Below are positions 1 through 11,710 of a DNA stretch of 64,000 nucleotides, one piece after another. Both the position numbers and the translations under genes were made by a program. The notes beneath the pieces were generated by a model that ran no database searches, was not told where the DNA came from, and saw only the letters and a program-made list of their open reading frames with translations. This DNA comes from Icerya purchasi (taxonomy: Eukaryota > Arthropoda > Insecta > Hemiptera > Monophlebidae), in contig CM077116.1 of assembly GCA_039619475.1 (NCBI GenBank), positions 304,332,464-304,396,463 of the forward strand, given 5' to 3'. Position 1 is the stretch's first letter. Every line of letters begins with the position of its first letter.

Positions 1-19
1 ATCTCTGCGTTCATTTTAG

Positions 20-133
20 GTCCGGTTGTTCAATCGTATTTTCCATCAAAGATTACATTTTCCAACGACACCGGCTACACGCTCACATGCGTCGCTTGGG
101 GCAAAACTCCGCCCATAATTGAATGGATGTCCT
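20..133 (+). CDS. Dscam-family gene, internal exon encoding the N-terminal half of Ig1
   Basis: This internal exon starts after the acceptor TTTTAG (AG at 18-19) and ends before the donor GTAAGT at 134. It opens with two bases completing a split codon, has 37 full codons and leaves one base over (phase 1). The peptide begins PVVQSYFPSKITFSN and continues through LTCVAWGKTPPIIEW. This is the A-to-C strand half of an I-set Ig domain: the B-strand Cys is in LTC and the core Trp is in IEW. Insect Dscam proteins have a similar Ig1, with a V/I-x-FSN-x-TG segment before the cysteine. The disulfide partner Cys lies in the exon at 35364. Dscam proteins are homophilic neuronal and haemocyte surface receptors, so the product should be extracellular. 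The signal-peptide exon would lie left of the window. Which Dscam paralogue this is cannot be told; it is rather diverged from Dscam1. Confidence 0.85.
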
Positions 134-2160
134 GTAAGTTTGCACTTTTTTATTTATTTATCTTTTGTTTTCTATTACTATTGTGATGAGTTTCGTTAAT
201 TGACCCTACTGAAGGGTGAGGTGAACAGAAATATAGCGCGTAATACATAAAAAAAAAATATGACAATACAAAAAAATAGGACGGCACTCTGCCAGTCACC
301 GCGATTCGGCTCACTAACGAATTCACCTATTCAAGCGGACAGAAATAAAGTTGGCAGAATTTGCACGGTAAATAAAAAATTTACTTTATTCCATAACGGG
401 AAGACGGATAAAACAAAACAAAATGAGCAACAAAAACATTCACCCAGAAAAATTATAACAAAACGATATTAATTTGATGGCGACTAGAGAAAAAAAGAAA
501 AAAAAAAAAAACAGTTCTACATACGAATAATAATACTGTGACGACTTAGTCGAAGAACAAAATATAGCCCGCGTAACAGATTAGCCAACCCGCGCAGGTA
601 AACGGTACAAGGTAAACGGTTGCCGGACACTTGACAGACGCACATCCGAGCAATAATCCATAATCACAGTAACAGAAAACGGCAGTAAGCAGAACACCGT
701 GTATCTTCGCTACCCTGTGCTGGTCGGCATAGTCGCTATGTGTACACATCAGCCACACACACCCACACACACACAGCTTCTATCCCAACACAGCAGTGAG
801 CGAAAGTGACGTCCGAAATATCGAAATACCGAAATACTAAAATAAATAAATATAACCAAAGATAATTTATACTCGGACATCGTCAACGAATGCCACAGCA
901 TATAATCCGTATTACTATTAAAAAGCAAATCCGTACATTGCAGTTAATCGTCGAAGAGCTGACTGCATAACTTTCAACATGTCTCGGTGCATGAAATATT
1001 TTACCTGGAAAAGGTTCGATTGCTGACGACAAAGCGAAAGCCCGACGACCGGCAGAAGGCGCACTACTGGAAGCTATGTACGCGGGCGAACGATCAAACG
1101 TGTAAATTTTCTGACTAAAAAAAACGTCGAGATGCACGGCTGAAAATTTACACAGATATCAAGGATTGTGAGGAAAACAGTAAAGAAAATTGTCAGAAGG
1201 ATAAGTTCGAGGCTAAACGGTTGTCAGAAGTTGCGAAAAATATCGGAAAATATCGGAAAATTTACATTTAGAGAAAACTTCTGACAATTTAAATGTACGC
1301 TGTTTACTTATAAACTCTATGTGTAAAGTGTCAGAAGTTAAAGTGAAAGAGATTATGAGAAAATTGGGTGCGAAGTACAAGAGCGTATTTCGGCGTGCAG
1401 CGCAGCACCGATCGCTTTTCTTATGATTTTCACGCCGTACATATTTTAGAGCATTTCTGTGACAATTTACCTGGTTAATCAAGGGAGGGGGGAGATTTGA
1501 GAAACTATTATCGAAAAGTCAGAAATCATCTCAAAAGATATTAATTTTTATAAGAATAAAATAAATTGCATTTGTAGCAAATTACAAAATGATCAGTGTC
1601 CGTTTCATACTCTGTATGATGTACATTATCCTCAATTTCTGTATCTTCATCGTTACCACAGCGAGAGTCCTCCTTGTCAACTGAAAATAATAAATATTTA
1701 AAAATAAACTAAATAAAACATGTACACCTTTTAAGAGTCGCAAATCGAAAATTACCTTCTGAATGCCGGATTATTGAAAAAAACATATTTTACTGATGGA
1801 GGCAACTGTGAGCCCTCAAACCACAAAAAGCCATATTTTCCATCAGTTAAGGTTCATCCTAATGTTTTGAATTCAATTAGATCCGGTAATGGTGCCTTAT
1901 TCCACAAGTGTGCAATATAGCGCGCCCTTCTTATTTTCTGTAGAAGCTCGATGTAGCAAGGTGACACAGGCAAGAAGCGTCAAAGTTTTTCAAATTTTCT
2001 TCCAAAAAGGCTTCATCAGTATTTTTAACTTTATAATTTCGGAGGAACATTCGATATCTGACGTTATTGATTTTTTTTCTTGTGTCTTATATCTGTACAT
2101 ACTGCAAATAAATACCTCTCTATTTTTCCAAAAGTATCGTCTGTATCGATCCCCGTATCT
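134..2160. other. Intronic stretch without a recognised gene
   Basis: AT-rich DNA with short poly(A) runs, a small CA-rich patch near 750-775 and a locally repeated 9-mer (see 1191-1337). Open frames here on either strand are short, biased in composition and resemble no family I know. Confidence 0.6.
1191..1337. repeat. Cluster of four TGTCAGAAG 9-mers, one inverted
   Basis: The 9-mer TGTCAGAAG occurs at 1191-1199, 1222-1230 and 1329-1337, and as its reverse complement at 1278-1286. Flanking bases are partly shared (GTCAGAAGTT in two of them). Spacing is irregular, so this is not a simple tandem repeat. It could be a relic of an inverted repeat or a chance cluster. Confidence 0.45.
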
Positions 2161-2161
2161 C

Positions 2162-2518
2162 CTAAACTAGCGAACGCTTGCTGAAACTGCTTGTTTTTGT
2201 GAGTGCTTGAAATGAGCGCTGTTTACTGTTCCTAAAAAATGCAGAATTATAATCGCAACTGGTAAATGCATAAAATCCCACCAATGCCTTGCGCAAATCT
2301 AATCCTAAAAGTTCATGAAATGCATTACTTCTTAAAAGGCCACATTCAATATAAATTTTTGCTGTTATTTTATGATAATTACCCAATGTAATAACAACGA
2401 TATCTTTGTCAAAGCACTTTACTACAACAGTTGAATCTGAATTTATTCTGGATACATGATAAACTATTTTTGTGTCGGCTTCTTCGCGCGAAGAACCAAA
2501 AAAATCTAGATTCTCCAT
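2162..2518 (-). pseudogene. Fragment of an XPG/FEN-like protein family linked to selfish elements
   Basis: The 118-residue frame starts near MENLDFFGSSREEADTKIVYH and contains KCFDKDIVVITLG and VGFYAFTSCDYNSAFF. The order 'EEADT - hydrophobic - S/C-x-D-x-D-hydrophobic - GF-x-A-x-T-x-CD-x-x-SAF' is that of a widespread invertebrate protein family. Its aspartates and GCD-like loop recall the XPG-I region of FEN1 nucleases. Family members are usually several hundred residues long and multicopy, so this is a C-terminal piece. The usual KGK after SAF has become NSK, and the canonical TGCD has become TSCD. I see no intact upstream part on the same strand. It is probably the decayed gene of a mobile element; the nuclease assignment is inference. 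Confidence 0.45.
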
Positions 2519-2689
2519 CTTAACAAAACATTACCATTAATGATGCTGTTTGAATAACAATGAATAAAATTTAATAAAATAGTCTTATTTCCTATACGTT
2601 TCCAATGTGAAATTAAGAACAAGAGCTTCTTTAAACTGTTATTCCTCAGTTCTTTGCCAAAATCGTGTGTCCTAGACTAGAGATAATGT

Positions 2690-3640
2690 ACACATGGTAG
2701 TAGGGTAAAAGAGATGGTTTTGGCACAGTGGACGGAGTAATATCAGCAAGGAGTGGTAAACAATAACAAACACCTTGCCGCCAAGCTGCAGTATGGCGTC
2801 ACCCACGCCCACACCCTTATATGATGGGCAACGTTATTATCCTTTAACAGCCCTACCACCTGGATGTGTCCCAGTCACACCCATCCACCCTCAGGGACTG
2901 GGTGACCCCAAAACCCTTATCAGCGGCAAGCTACACATGTTTTATTATGCAATGAATCATTTACCACTCGTTTCCACCTGATGACGCATCCTATGCGATC
3001 CCCTACCTTCTTTCCATGCTCAATCACATCCAATTAGGAGCCAGTATTCTTCACAATGTTCACACAGTTAGCCTATTGACGTCTATAAACGGGCATTCTA
3101 ACATGTCAGAAGCATTAGTCTGTGCCGTGGCATAGTAGTGTCACGTTTAAAGTGGTATTAGCTATTGTTCAGTATTAATAAAGTAAAGATAAAAAAAATG
3201 AGTAGCAAAGCATTTAATGGCTCAGAGTTTATTCAACAATTTGGCAAAGATTCACACATGGATGCTGTAATGTTTTCCATTCTGGAGCCTATATCACCAA
3301 TGCCATCTATATCATCGCAAGTCATATTTTTTTTCTTAAAATTATAAAAACGCCATACCATGACAAGAAAAAGAAGACGCTGGCGAAACGTTATCATATA
3401 TTCAATGCGTGCAACAATCACCCTCCGCACCACCATTGCAGGATAAAAGTCCTACGGGGCTGGAACTGCCCAGAGAAATTATTAACTGACATGGTGCCGT
3501 TATCTATGTAAAAGACTCCTCTGACCTGGAAAATAAAAATAGCTTCATGTTTTCAGTTTTGGCCATTAGCATGTAGCAGTATGGAATTCTGTAGAAAGTA
3601 TGCGACTTTTCTTGCATAAAATTTTAGATCTGGTCAATGG
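2690..3640. other. Unexplained segment with higher GC and a TATA-like site
   Basis: This stretch is less AT-rich than its surroundings. It has a short + frame at 2775-2981 (proline-rich, MPPSCSMASPTPTPLYDGQR) and another at 3198-3344 that starts MSSKAFNGSEFIQQF. A TATA-like CTATAAACGG lies near 3087, about 110 bases before the second ATG. Neither peptide is recognised. Lying between two element-gene relics, it may be part of the same decayed element. Confidence 0.3.
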
Positions 3641-3890
3641 CGTATATTGATGTTTTTGAAAAAGTCAACGACCTAACCATCAACCTGTATAAATTAATTG
3701 AAACAGACGAAATTGAAATCAACGGCGGTAAATATGAAATAGAAGTTGTATCCGCTTTTAGAAAAAAACTGTATGTTAACAATACCAATATGTTGTATTA
3801 GGGAGCGGAAGGTAATTTCCAGTTTGCTTGGATAAAAAATGTTACACAATTAATACGGCTATAGTTGCCGAGAGTGAAATTCACCTACTA
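3640..3890 (+). pseudogene. Possible PolB fragment of a Polinton/Maverick-like element
   Basis: The + frame from 3640 reads MAYIDVFEKVNDLTINLYKL and then, after a stop, NFQFAWIKNVTQLIRL. In the N-terminal part of protein-primed DNA polymerases of Polinton/Maverick elements, a segment of the form 'FEKxNxxxINVY' is followed about 50-60 residues later by 'HYxWIKNxSRLL'. Spacing and key residues agree here. At least one in-frame stop lies between the two blocks, and no exonuclease or palm motifs follow, so only a short dead piece remains. The match is from memory of the family pattern and is tentative. Confidence 0.35.
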
Positions 3891-3959
3891 GGCCGGTGGA
3901 GAGCCTATGAAAGCTGAGGATAAGCATAACGATTCATTAAAATGCGAAGTAGCAAGCTT

Positions 3960-5280
3960 TGAAAATATGTATAGATTATAATAATGTAAATACTCCAAAG
4001 TGTCATACTGTTTAATTAATTTTCATATATTTTTAGTATAATTTAATCGTTTAATTTTTTCATAATTTTTTTCAAATATTTGTTTTTGTGTAATTATCGA
4101 AAAATGGTTTGTAATCATCATTTGTACAGCTGTACGATAAGCATGTATAATACATAGAATGTTAGTGAAATTAGTATCACTATTTTCGTCCTATTCGTAT
4201 AAAACTTATAAGTAGGAGCTTTTCGGTCTCTAATGCTAAAAAGATAAAACCGATCTATTAAGAAAAAAAATTGTTTGCGATCTTTTTAGAAGAAATTTAG
4301 TTTTTTATATACAACTTAAATGTAACAATTGGTAAAAGTTTTGTTGTACCCTTCTTCTGGTCTATATGTATCATAAATGGTGATCCAAAGTTAGTGACGA
4401 GTGCTCTATAGCAACTATACCAAGGGGAGGGTTGTAATAATAATGTTATTCTATTCACTAGATGAAAAATATTTTCGTTTAGCACAGGAGAAAAAAAAAC
4501 TTAAATTTTAATAAGTCGGATATTACTGTATGTAATCGGAAAAAAACATTATTCATTCGGAAATAATATTATGACCATCTGGGCAGAAGGAATTAAAGAA
4601 AATTACGCACAGTGTTCTAATATTGTAATTTTAAAAATCGAAGTAATAAAAAATTTTTATAAGAGAGAAGAGAGTGCGGATTTCGAGCGCTATAATTCAA
4701 ATTATTATCCTTTGATACAAAAACAAAATCAAAAAAATAGACTGAAAAAATTCCGGGACGAACGAAGAAAAAACTTACGTTTTATTGTTAGTAAAAGGCA
4801 GATATTACTTTGTCGACTCGGAAAAAATTCTGTTGTTTGTACATAAATAATCTTTTGACCGAACAGGATAAAGAAATAAAGATTACACGCGGCGTTCTAA
4901 TAAAATAATATGTTGTCCAATCAAAATTAGAAAAGTAGAACGGAGTAAGAAATAAAAAAGGGCGACGTAAGAATTAAATAATATTCTTCAAAAACATACG
5001 TCGATGTAAACAATTTATAATTTGGAAATTAATTTCTGTCGCGAAAAGGAATAGAATTTTTTCTAATATTAGTTTGCCCGGATTTACCATAGTAAGCCTT
5101 GATTAATGAAATGATAGGAAATGTAGTGTCACCTCTTAATGGCAAAGCTGATAATTTCCTGTCACCTTATTTTTGTCTTGATCAATCTACAAGTTTGTCT
5201 AATATTGCTCAATTTGCAAGTTTTATTCGTAAAATTAAATATTACTGAAAAGTTATTAGATTTAGTGAGTATGAAAGGAA
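3960..5280. other. Intronic AT-rich stretch, nothing recognised
   Basis: Contains only short frames. The lysine-rich 91-residue frame at 4571-4846 is typical of random AT-rich DNA. No terminal repeats or protein motifs were found. Confidence 0.6.
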
Positions 5281-5281
5281 A

Positions 5282-5677
5282 GCTGCCTATTGCGTATTAA
5301 AAACTACTTTGGAGAAGAAAAAAGTGGGTTAGACTTACACATGCGATCAATTCTTTAGGATTATCAATTTTTTTAAGATTTTAAGTTTAATTTTAAAAAT
5401 TAATGAGAACAAGTACTACAAAAAAAAAGTATCATTTATAAAACTATTAAATAAGAAAAAAAGAAAAAAAACAAAGTTATTTACAAACAAAAATTTTATT
5501 ATTGACCCATTTAAAAAAATTAATATAAACATATATTAATAGTAACATTAAAAAATAACAATAAAAGTTACTAATTTTAAATTTAATGTGATTTTTTTTT
5601 TTTTTGATACTGCAAGCTACCTATTGGGTATTAAAAACTACTTTGGGGTCAGACTAACACATGCGATCAATTCTTTA
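5282..5677 (+). repeat. Direct repeat pair inside a foldback-like element
   Basis: The segment at 5282-5357 (GCTGCCTATTGCGTATTAAA then ACACATGCGATCAATTCTTT) recurs at 5615-5677 as GCTACCTATTGGGTATTAAA then the same ending. The first copy carries about 14 extra bases in the middle. The repeats flank the left arm of the palindrome at 5348-6037, so the two structures probably belong to one element. Confidence 0.7.
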
Positions 5678-6037
5678 CTTTAAAGAAATTGATTAAGACT
5701 AAAAACAGAACCAACCGATGATCATCTTAAGAATTTTTTGGATGATATTAGCATGTAAAAACCCCTAAATATATTTTATATATTGTAGCTAACCAGCAGT
5801 ATCAAAAATTACATTTAAATTTAAAGTTAGTAACTTTCATTATTATTTTTTAATGTTATTATTAATATATGTTTATATTAATTTTTTAAATGGATCAATA
5901 ATAAAATTTTTATTTGTAAATAACTTTTTTTCTTTTTCCTTTTTTTTTTATTTAATAGTTTTATTAATGATAGTATTTTTGTAGTACTTGTTTTCATTAA
6001 TTTTTTAAATTAAATTAAAAATCTTAAAGAATTGATA
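5348..6037. repeat. Long inverted repeat (palindrome), arms about 250 bp
   Basis: The left arm 5348-5613 and the right arm 5796-6037 are reverse complements over almost their whole length, with scattered mismatches and small indels (roughly 85-90 percent by eye). Landmarks shared in order are AATTAATGAGAACAAGTACT, TAAACATATATTAAT, and GATACTGC at the inner edge. The 180-bp spacer is not palindromic. The arms could fold into a very large hairpin. No transposase is encoded, so it may be a foldback-type or MITE-like non-autonomous element. Confidence 0.8.
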
Positions 6038-6180
6038 CTTACAATTCTACAGTCTTTGGAATCATTGCATTTAAGAAAAGTTACTTATACAGAATATAAC
6101 GGCACCACCAAACTTTTAATCCCTAATTTTTTATAGATTAGGACAATAGTGTATTTAGGATTTTAAAATTCTTACAAATA

Positions 6181-6558
6181 CAGTGAAGTACCGATTATCC
6201 AAAATAATCGGGGATTGACAATCTCAGAAAAACGATTTTTTCGGATAATCGATAATCGTTATAGAAGCCATTACTACATGCATTTATAGAAACATTATGC
6301 AACATATAAAAGAAAAACATTGAAAATTGCGAAATTTAATAAACTACAGTAATGTAATATGTTGTAATGAAAAGTAAGAACTCGAATGTGGTGTGTCATG
6401 TAGGCCTATGATAGGTATATGTAATTATGTACGTACATATTAAAAATCTTAAATACCTTAAATATGTATTAAAAATAATTAAAATACGTTAAAACATCCA
6501 TTTCAGATAATAATCGATTTTTCGGATAAGCGATTTTCGGATAATCGGTACTTCACTG
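6181..6558. mobile_element. pogo/Tigger-like MITE with TA duplication
   Basis: The element begins CAGTGAAGTACCGATTATCC and ends with the exact reverse complement of those 20 bases. TA dinucleotides sit immediately outside both ends (6179-6180 and 6559-6560). Subterminal copies of the TCGGATAATCG-type motif occur several times. CAGTGAA termini followed by a GATTATCC block, with TA duplication, are typical of pogo/Tigger elements of the Tc1/mariner superfamily. At 378 bp with no open frame it is a non-autonomous copy. Confidence 0.85.
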
Positions 6559-6560
6559 TA

Positions 6561-7999
6561 CTTATGTTACATTTTTATGTATTTAATTATTTATCAGTGA
6601 AAAATTAGTTAGTTGTTTAAGAAAAATATTTTAAAAAGCAGGTATATTGCTTCAGTTATTTTAGTAAATAATAATTTTGTTTCTATTGAAAAAAAAAAGA
6701 AATCACTTTATATGTTTTTATTTTATTTCAAAAAGAAAGAAAACATGTTTTACTGCTAACACGTTAAAAAGCTAATGTTAAAATTACAGCTCAAATTCGA
6801 AATTTATATAATTTGAAAGGGTTTATTAGAAACTCGTTGCACCTCCCTTTAGTACCTGTAATAATTACGAAACAAGTTGTTAATTTATCTAAGAAATCCT
6901 TTCAGGAAAATTAAATCTTTGCAAAATATTTTTTGAATTTATCACTAATGCGGCCTATGTCGAAATTTTAAGAACATTTCAAAATGGCTCGTTAACACGT
7001 TGGACTGATTTTTAATTGTTAACTCGTCGTTCCCTGAGACGACGGTTCATTATAACAGATTTGAAGACGACTAAATTTTATTCGTAATTCGTCGAATTAA
7101 GTGATTTTTTTCATCTCGATCACTCTTATTCCGTTTCTTTTTCACCAGAGATTTCACCTCATTCTCTTTTTGTACTTAATTTATAGAGTATACCGGGGGG
7201 GGCACTGCATAAATAATAAAAACGAGTTTGAACTCCCGTTTTTCCGCTTCTTATTCTTGAACTCCATACTTTCTTTTCTAATTTTACATTATTTTACAAA
7301 TTAATGAATTACCTCGTTTCATAATGACATAATTGATAACTTAAATAAAGAACAACAAAAATCAAACGACCTGTCTTCAAAACTATTACAAAGAATGTAA
7401 GGCCGGGGGTTAAATTAAAAAATGATTAATCTAAATTTAGGTAATACTTTCCCCTTTTAATAAATAAGGCGAAATTCAAATTTTAGCCTCTCATTACTGT
7501 AACTGCAACTTCCTTTTAATAAATACACACGGTTAGTGTCATTGTCTCTAAATTCATAGATAATTAATATTAATAAACGTATGAGAAAAAGGGCGGTCGC
7601 CTCACTAATTGTCATTGCTGCTGGGTAATGTATACACATTAATTCGATATCATTAAAAGCATGGAATCATTCTGTTAAGTTCATTAGTAGGCTTATCGAG
7701 GAACAAATTATAATAAAGAAACAGTGAAAAATTATAAACATACCGAAAAATCTTAAGAAAAAATAATTGAATATATGCTAGTAATGTTTTCTCAGAAACA
7801 GATATCTCGTAATATATGTAGAAAAGAGAAAAGAAAAACTCGTATTAATACAAAGATACACGTATATTTATTGTTATATTACTCGAAGAACATTATCGCT
7901 TATCTTTAATTTAAGGTAATCAAGGAACAATTATTAGCGAAGATAAACATACGCGTGATCTAAATATCTGAAAGAGGCATAAATCACAAACACACCCCT
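6561..7999. other. Intronic AT-rich stretch, nothing recognised
   Basis: Homopolymer runs, a short G run near 7195 and unremarkable short frames. No repeat termini or coding motifs were seen. Confidence 0.6.
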
Positions 8000-8041
8000 G
8001 AGCTGTATGCGAAAATTTTAATTAACTGTATTATTCTTTAT
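8000..8041 (+). repeat. 42-bp perfect repeat, copy 1
   Basis: The 42 bases starting GAGCTGTATGCGAAAATTTT and ending TATTATTCTTTAT are identical to 18582-18623. Flanks on both sides differ. The copy directly abuts the hAT-like MITE at 8046. Origin unknown. Confidence 0.85.
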
Positions 8042-8045
8042 GGGT

Positions 8046-8435
8046 GTCCACAGGGGGGGGGGGCTTCCCATGAGAACTGAAATGGTTATTATAAATACTT
8101 GTATCTGACAAAAAAAATCAAAAATTTTAAATAAATATTAATGATTTTTTAGGGCGTTTTTACCTTTAAAAGAAAAAAGAAAAAAAATATGCTTCATATT
8201 TTTAGGTATTTAATGCAAAATTTTTTTATTACGAGTATTAATATATGTAATTTTTATTAATGTTTTTATACCAGGTAAATCATTGATGTAAATTATATTA
8301 ATACATATAAATCAAAATGATGGAAATTATTAATAGTATGAATATTAGTGAAAAATGTATTGTTATTTATGAAATAAATGTGTCAAGAAAATTTTCAAAA
8401 CCCCCACTTTCCAAAATTCTGGGCACGGGCGCCTG
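8046..8435 (+). mobile_element. hAT-like MITE family, copy 1 (diverged)
   Basis: Shares with 35597-35890 the blocks CCCATGAGAACTGAAAT, TTATTACGAGTA, ATCAAAATGATGGAAATT, ATATTAGTGAAAAATGTAT, and the end CCAAAATTCTGGGCACGGGC. It carries extra sequence in the left third. No target-site duplication could be seen around this copy; the left boundary is approximate. Confidence 0.7.
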
Positions 8436-11330
8436 CATCTCTGCCGTATTTAATTAACATTTCTTCTTTTCCAGCGCTAAATACAGGATATATGATCCTG
8501 AAAAAAAAAATGACTGGCATATATTCAGTTTTATTTAGTTATGTTTATGATTTTACTATTCAATATTTTTATCAATTAATTGATGAATAAGGTGAGTGCG
8601 TATACTGCAGTTATATTTCATTTAAATTATAATAGGACGTTGTTTATTGAAAAAAATGTTATTTCACGATTGCAAAAAGCCTTTTTCCTCTATATGTTGC
8701 TTCGTTACATTTTCATATCCGTTTCGACACCATTTCAGTTATAGTTTGCAACTTATTTCCTTTGGGTGAAACGCATTAATAAGTGTATTCCCTACACAAA
8801 TATCGCAACAGCGTAATTTAATACAGAAACGCATATATTATCGTTTTTTTTTTTTTGTTTTTTTTTTTTTGGAAAGGGGGTGCTCGGTGTACTTGAATGT
8901 AATTTTCATTTTGAATTCGAACAGGAAAAATTTCGTTGGAAACGTTTAAAAATAAACTTCAACGTTACTCTACTAAAGCGAAGAAACGCGATGTCTTAAA
9001 ATTGTTTTTAAAATTGTTTATTTACACTTATTTTTATGTAAAATTTTTCTCGAACGAAAGAACAAAAAAAAAAAAACCCAAAAATATTTTTCAGTAATAA
9101 CTTTGAAAGTTATAATGCTATCTGAAACTCATTTATAAACCGAATTCGTTTCGAAATATCAACTAAATCGAATTTTCGTAAAATTATTCGAAGATTGCAT
9201 TTTTGAAAATATAAGAATAGCGCATAATTTTTTGAAAACTTCGGTCGCAATTTTGTTACAGTAATTGTTATGTTCGCTCGAACTGTCTTTATTGAGAGAG
9301 AGAGATGAAAATAAAATTTAATTGAACGGGAAGTATGTGTGTATATATGTATATAGAAACTGACAGTTTACAGCATTTGCTTTTATTTTTTGCAGAGTAA
9401 TAGAGTCACTCCTGCCTCACTATTTCGATTTTAACTTTTAACGATAGGGCTGCGTCACGCGTAACTCTTAAATTTTAGTACACAATCGGAAAATCCATTG
9501 GACACATCTTTCCGGTTTGACGTATTCCTCTAGCGATTATTCTACTTGACAGAAAATGATAGCCTTATTTCTTTTTTTTTGTCTTCTTCATCATACTTGA
9601 TTGTAATTACGTGTTTTTTTTGTTTTTTTTTTTGTGGTTAAATGAAATATTTGACACCGCACTGTTCTTTATATTGTAAAAATGTTTTTTTTTTTTTTTT
9701 TTTCTGAAACAGTAAATTGACAATATTTAACGGAAAAGGAGTTTCAAAATGAACGCTATAGAGCAAGATGACTTCGACAGTAAATTATATGCCCCCCACC
9801 CCCACCCACCGAAATATGAGAAAGAAGACAACGTTTTATCAAAAAAGAGGGCCATGCTACACAGGTCCTGAAACTTTCGGTAATTGATAATGTTGATGGG
9901 GTAAAGTAAATTTGTCCCATATAACGAAAAAGAGTTTTATAACTTAAAGTTTTGAAATTGGGCTTTGAAGAAAGTAATTGCAATTTTTCGATTTTATATT
10001 CGTAACGTGTAAAATTAAAATACAGTCATGAACAAAAGATATTGTCCGATTGATTTCGTTGCTTAGCTAGCAGAATTGTAAATTATCTTAATTCGGTTTG
10101 GCTAAAAGTAGAAGAGAAAAATAAATTTAACTCTCGATTTCGTTGTTTATAGTAATTCTTTGCCTTTTTTTTTTTTTTTTTTTTTGGTTGACGTACACAT
10201 TTTTTTAGGTAAACTTTATTAATAGGTAATAATATTTTCGAACGAGTAGTTTTTATTTTACCGAGCGGGAATAATAGCTACGGTTTTAAAGTGGTATAAC
10301 TGATGAACGTCTAACGGGGGGGAATATGATGAACGAGTTGTAAAAATTATAGTGTGGAAATCTAATAAATTTACAAGGTGTTTGAAGTAAAAATGTGTGG
10401 GGGGGGGAAAGGTTTCTCGAAACATCAGGCATTTAGCAGCAACAAGAGCATTTGCCAACGTAAACATTAAATTACAGTTGTTAATCTTTCATTTACAGTT
10501 TCAGTTTGAAAGTTATTTAACGAAAGTGTAGCTCTAAATGGAAACGACTTCATTCCCGGAAAACTTGATATCGGGTTGGCGTCGAATCGCGCTGAAAATA
10601 GCTTTAAGGGATTTTCTTATTGAACGCGTTATCTTTCTTCAGAGACCTTTGACAAATCTAGCCGAGTTTCTCATTTAATAAATACGATTATTAGAGTTTC
10701 TTTTCTGCCTCTCGGCTTCGTTTCGGGCAAAGAAACACCGTTAATTTTCCATTATATTCACGAACAGGAAACGCAAGTCATTTGTTTCATCAGAGTGTGC
10801 GGTAACCTTAAGCTTTCGGTTATCTTTATATTTTCCAGCTTGCTAATATGTCGCTCGAGAAGTTTATAAATAATTTTATTTATATTTTTCCAACTTTCAG
10901 ATAATTTAGTGAGCAGATTTAAAAGAAAAATCACTGCACGCACGAACAACGAAAAACTCAACGATCCTCGGCAACATATTAATAAGTTTGCTATTGTTGC
11001 GAAACCACGAATGCTGGTATGGGGTGTTATTTAAGAGCGATTTATTATAATTAAAAAGCAAATAAGAAAAATGAACGTAAAATCTGGCTAGGTTGTTCTC
11101 TGTATTATCTTTTCAATTATAATTCAATTCTTAATAGTGTATTCATGCGGGAAAGTAACGTAATTTTAAAGTAAATAACAATGAAAACAAAGAATCAATG
11201 TAAAATCAATAATTAAGGAATTCCGCACTTGTTGCCCGCAGATGAGACGGAAATTTTGCACTGAACACTTTCGGAAATTAAAGTAATATAAATCTATTAT
11301 TATTATTAGTAGTAGTAGTAGTATCATTAT
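8436..11330. other. Intronic stretch without genes; includes a complex-looking segment at 10500-10990
   Basis: Poly(T) runs near 8841-8871, 9681-9701 and 10169-10185 may be degraded retroposon tails but have no recognisable bodies. From about 10500 to 10990 the sequence is less biased and free of obvious repeats, as expected for non-repetitive intron DNA. No exon with Ig-like coding potential was found. Confidence 0.5.
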
Positions 11331-11339
11331 TATAAAATG

Positions 11340-11600
11340 TTTATCTGCGATTAAATAGCTACACTAGCGGGGTTCGGAGTTGAATAGCGGCGAGATCACA
11401 TGCATCGACCGGGGTAAATCTGTCAGCCTATATATAATAGTTTGTGTTGTCTATGAGCTGTCGGATGGTGTGATCGTTGTTTATTCGCCGTGAGCGTAGT
11501 ATTCACCGTTTGAGACCAGTATCACCGTCGTTTCATCAAACCTTTACGTATTTTTTGGAAAGTAGTATTTTTCTGTTATTGAGACGTTTTGACGGCTCTG
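11340..11600 (+). mobile_element. Possible solo LTR or LTR relic with primer-binding-site-like sequence
   Basis: A TATA-like CCTATATATAATAG near 11429 is followed by a moderately GC-rich stretch and then CTCTGGCGCCCAAAATT near 11598. TGGCGCCCAA matches the first bases of the primer-binding site used by many arthropod BEL/Pao and gypsy elements just after the 5' LTR. Only about 10 bases match, and I see neither a second LTR nor gag/pol nearby. Confidence 0.25.
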
Positions 11601-11710
11601 GCGCCCAAAATTAAGATACCTGTATAGTACGGAGGAACAGGGTTGTTGAAATCAGTATTCCAGTTAAGGAAGGGTTACAACACTATGTATGAATATAGCA
11701 GACAGAAACA

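Noticed and set aside
546..770. 74-codon cysteine-rich frame on the - strand
   Set aside because: Its composition follows a CA/GT-rich patch; no signal or domain pattern.
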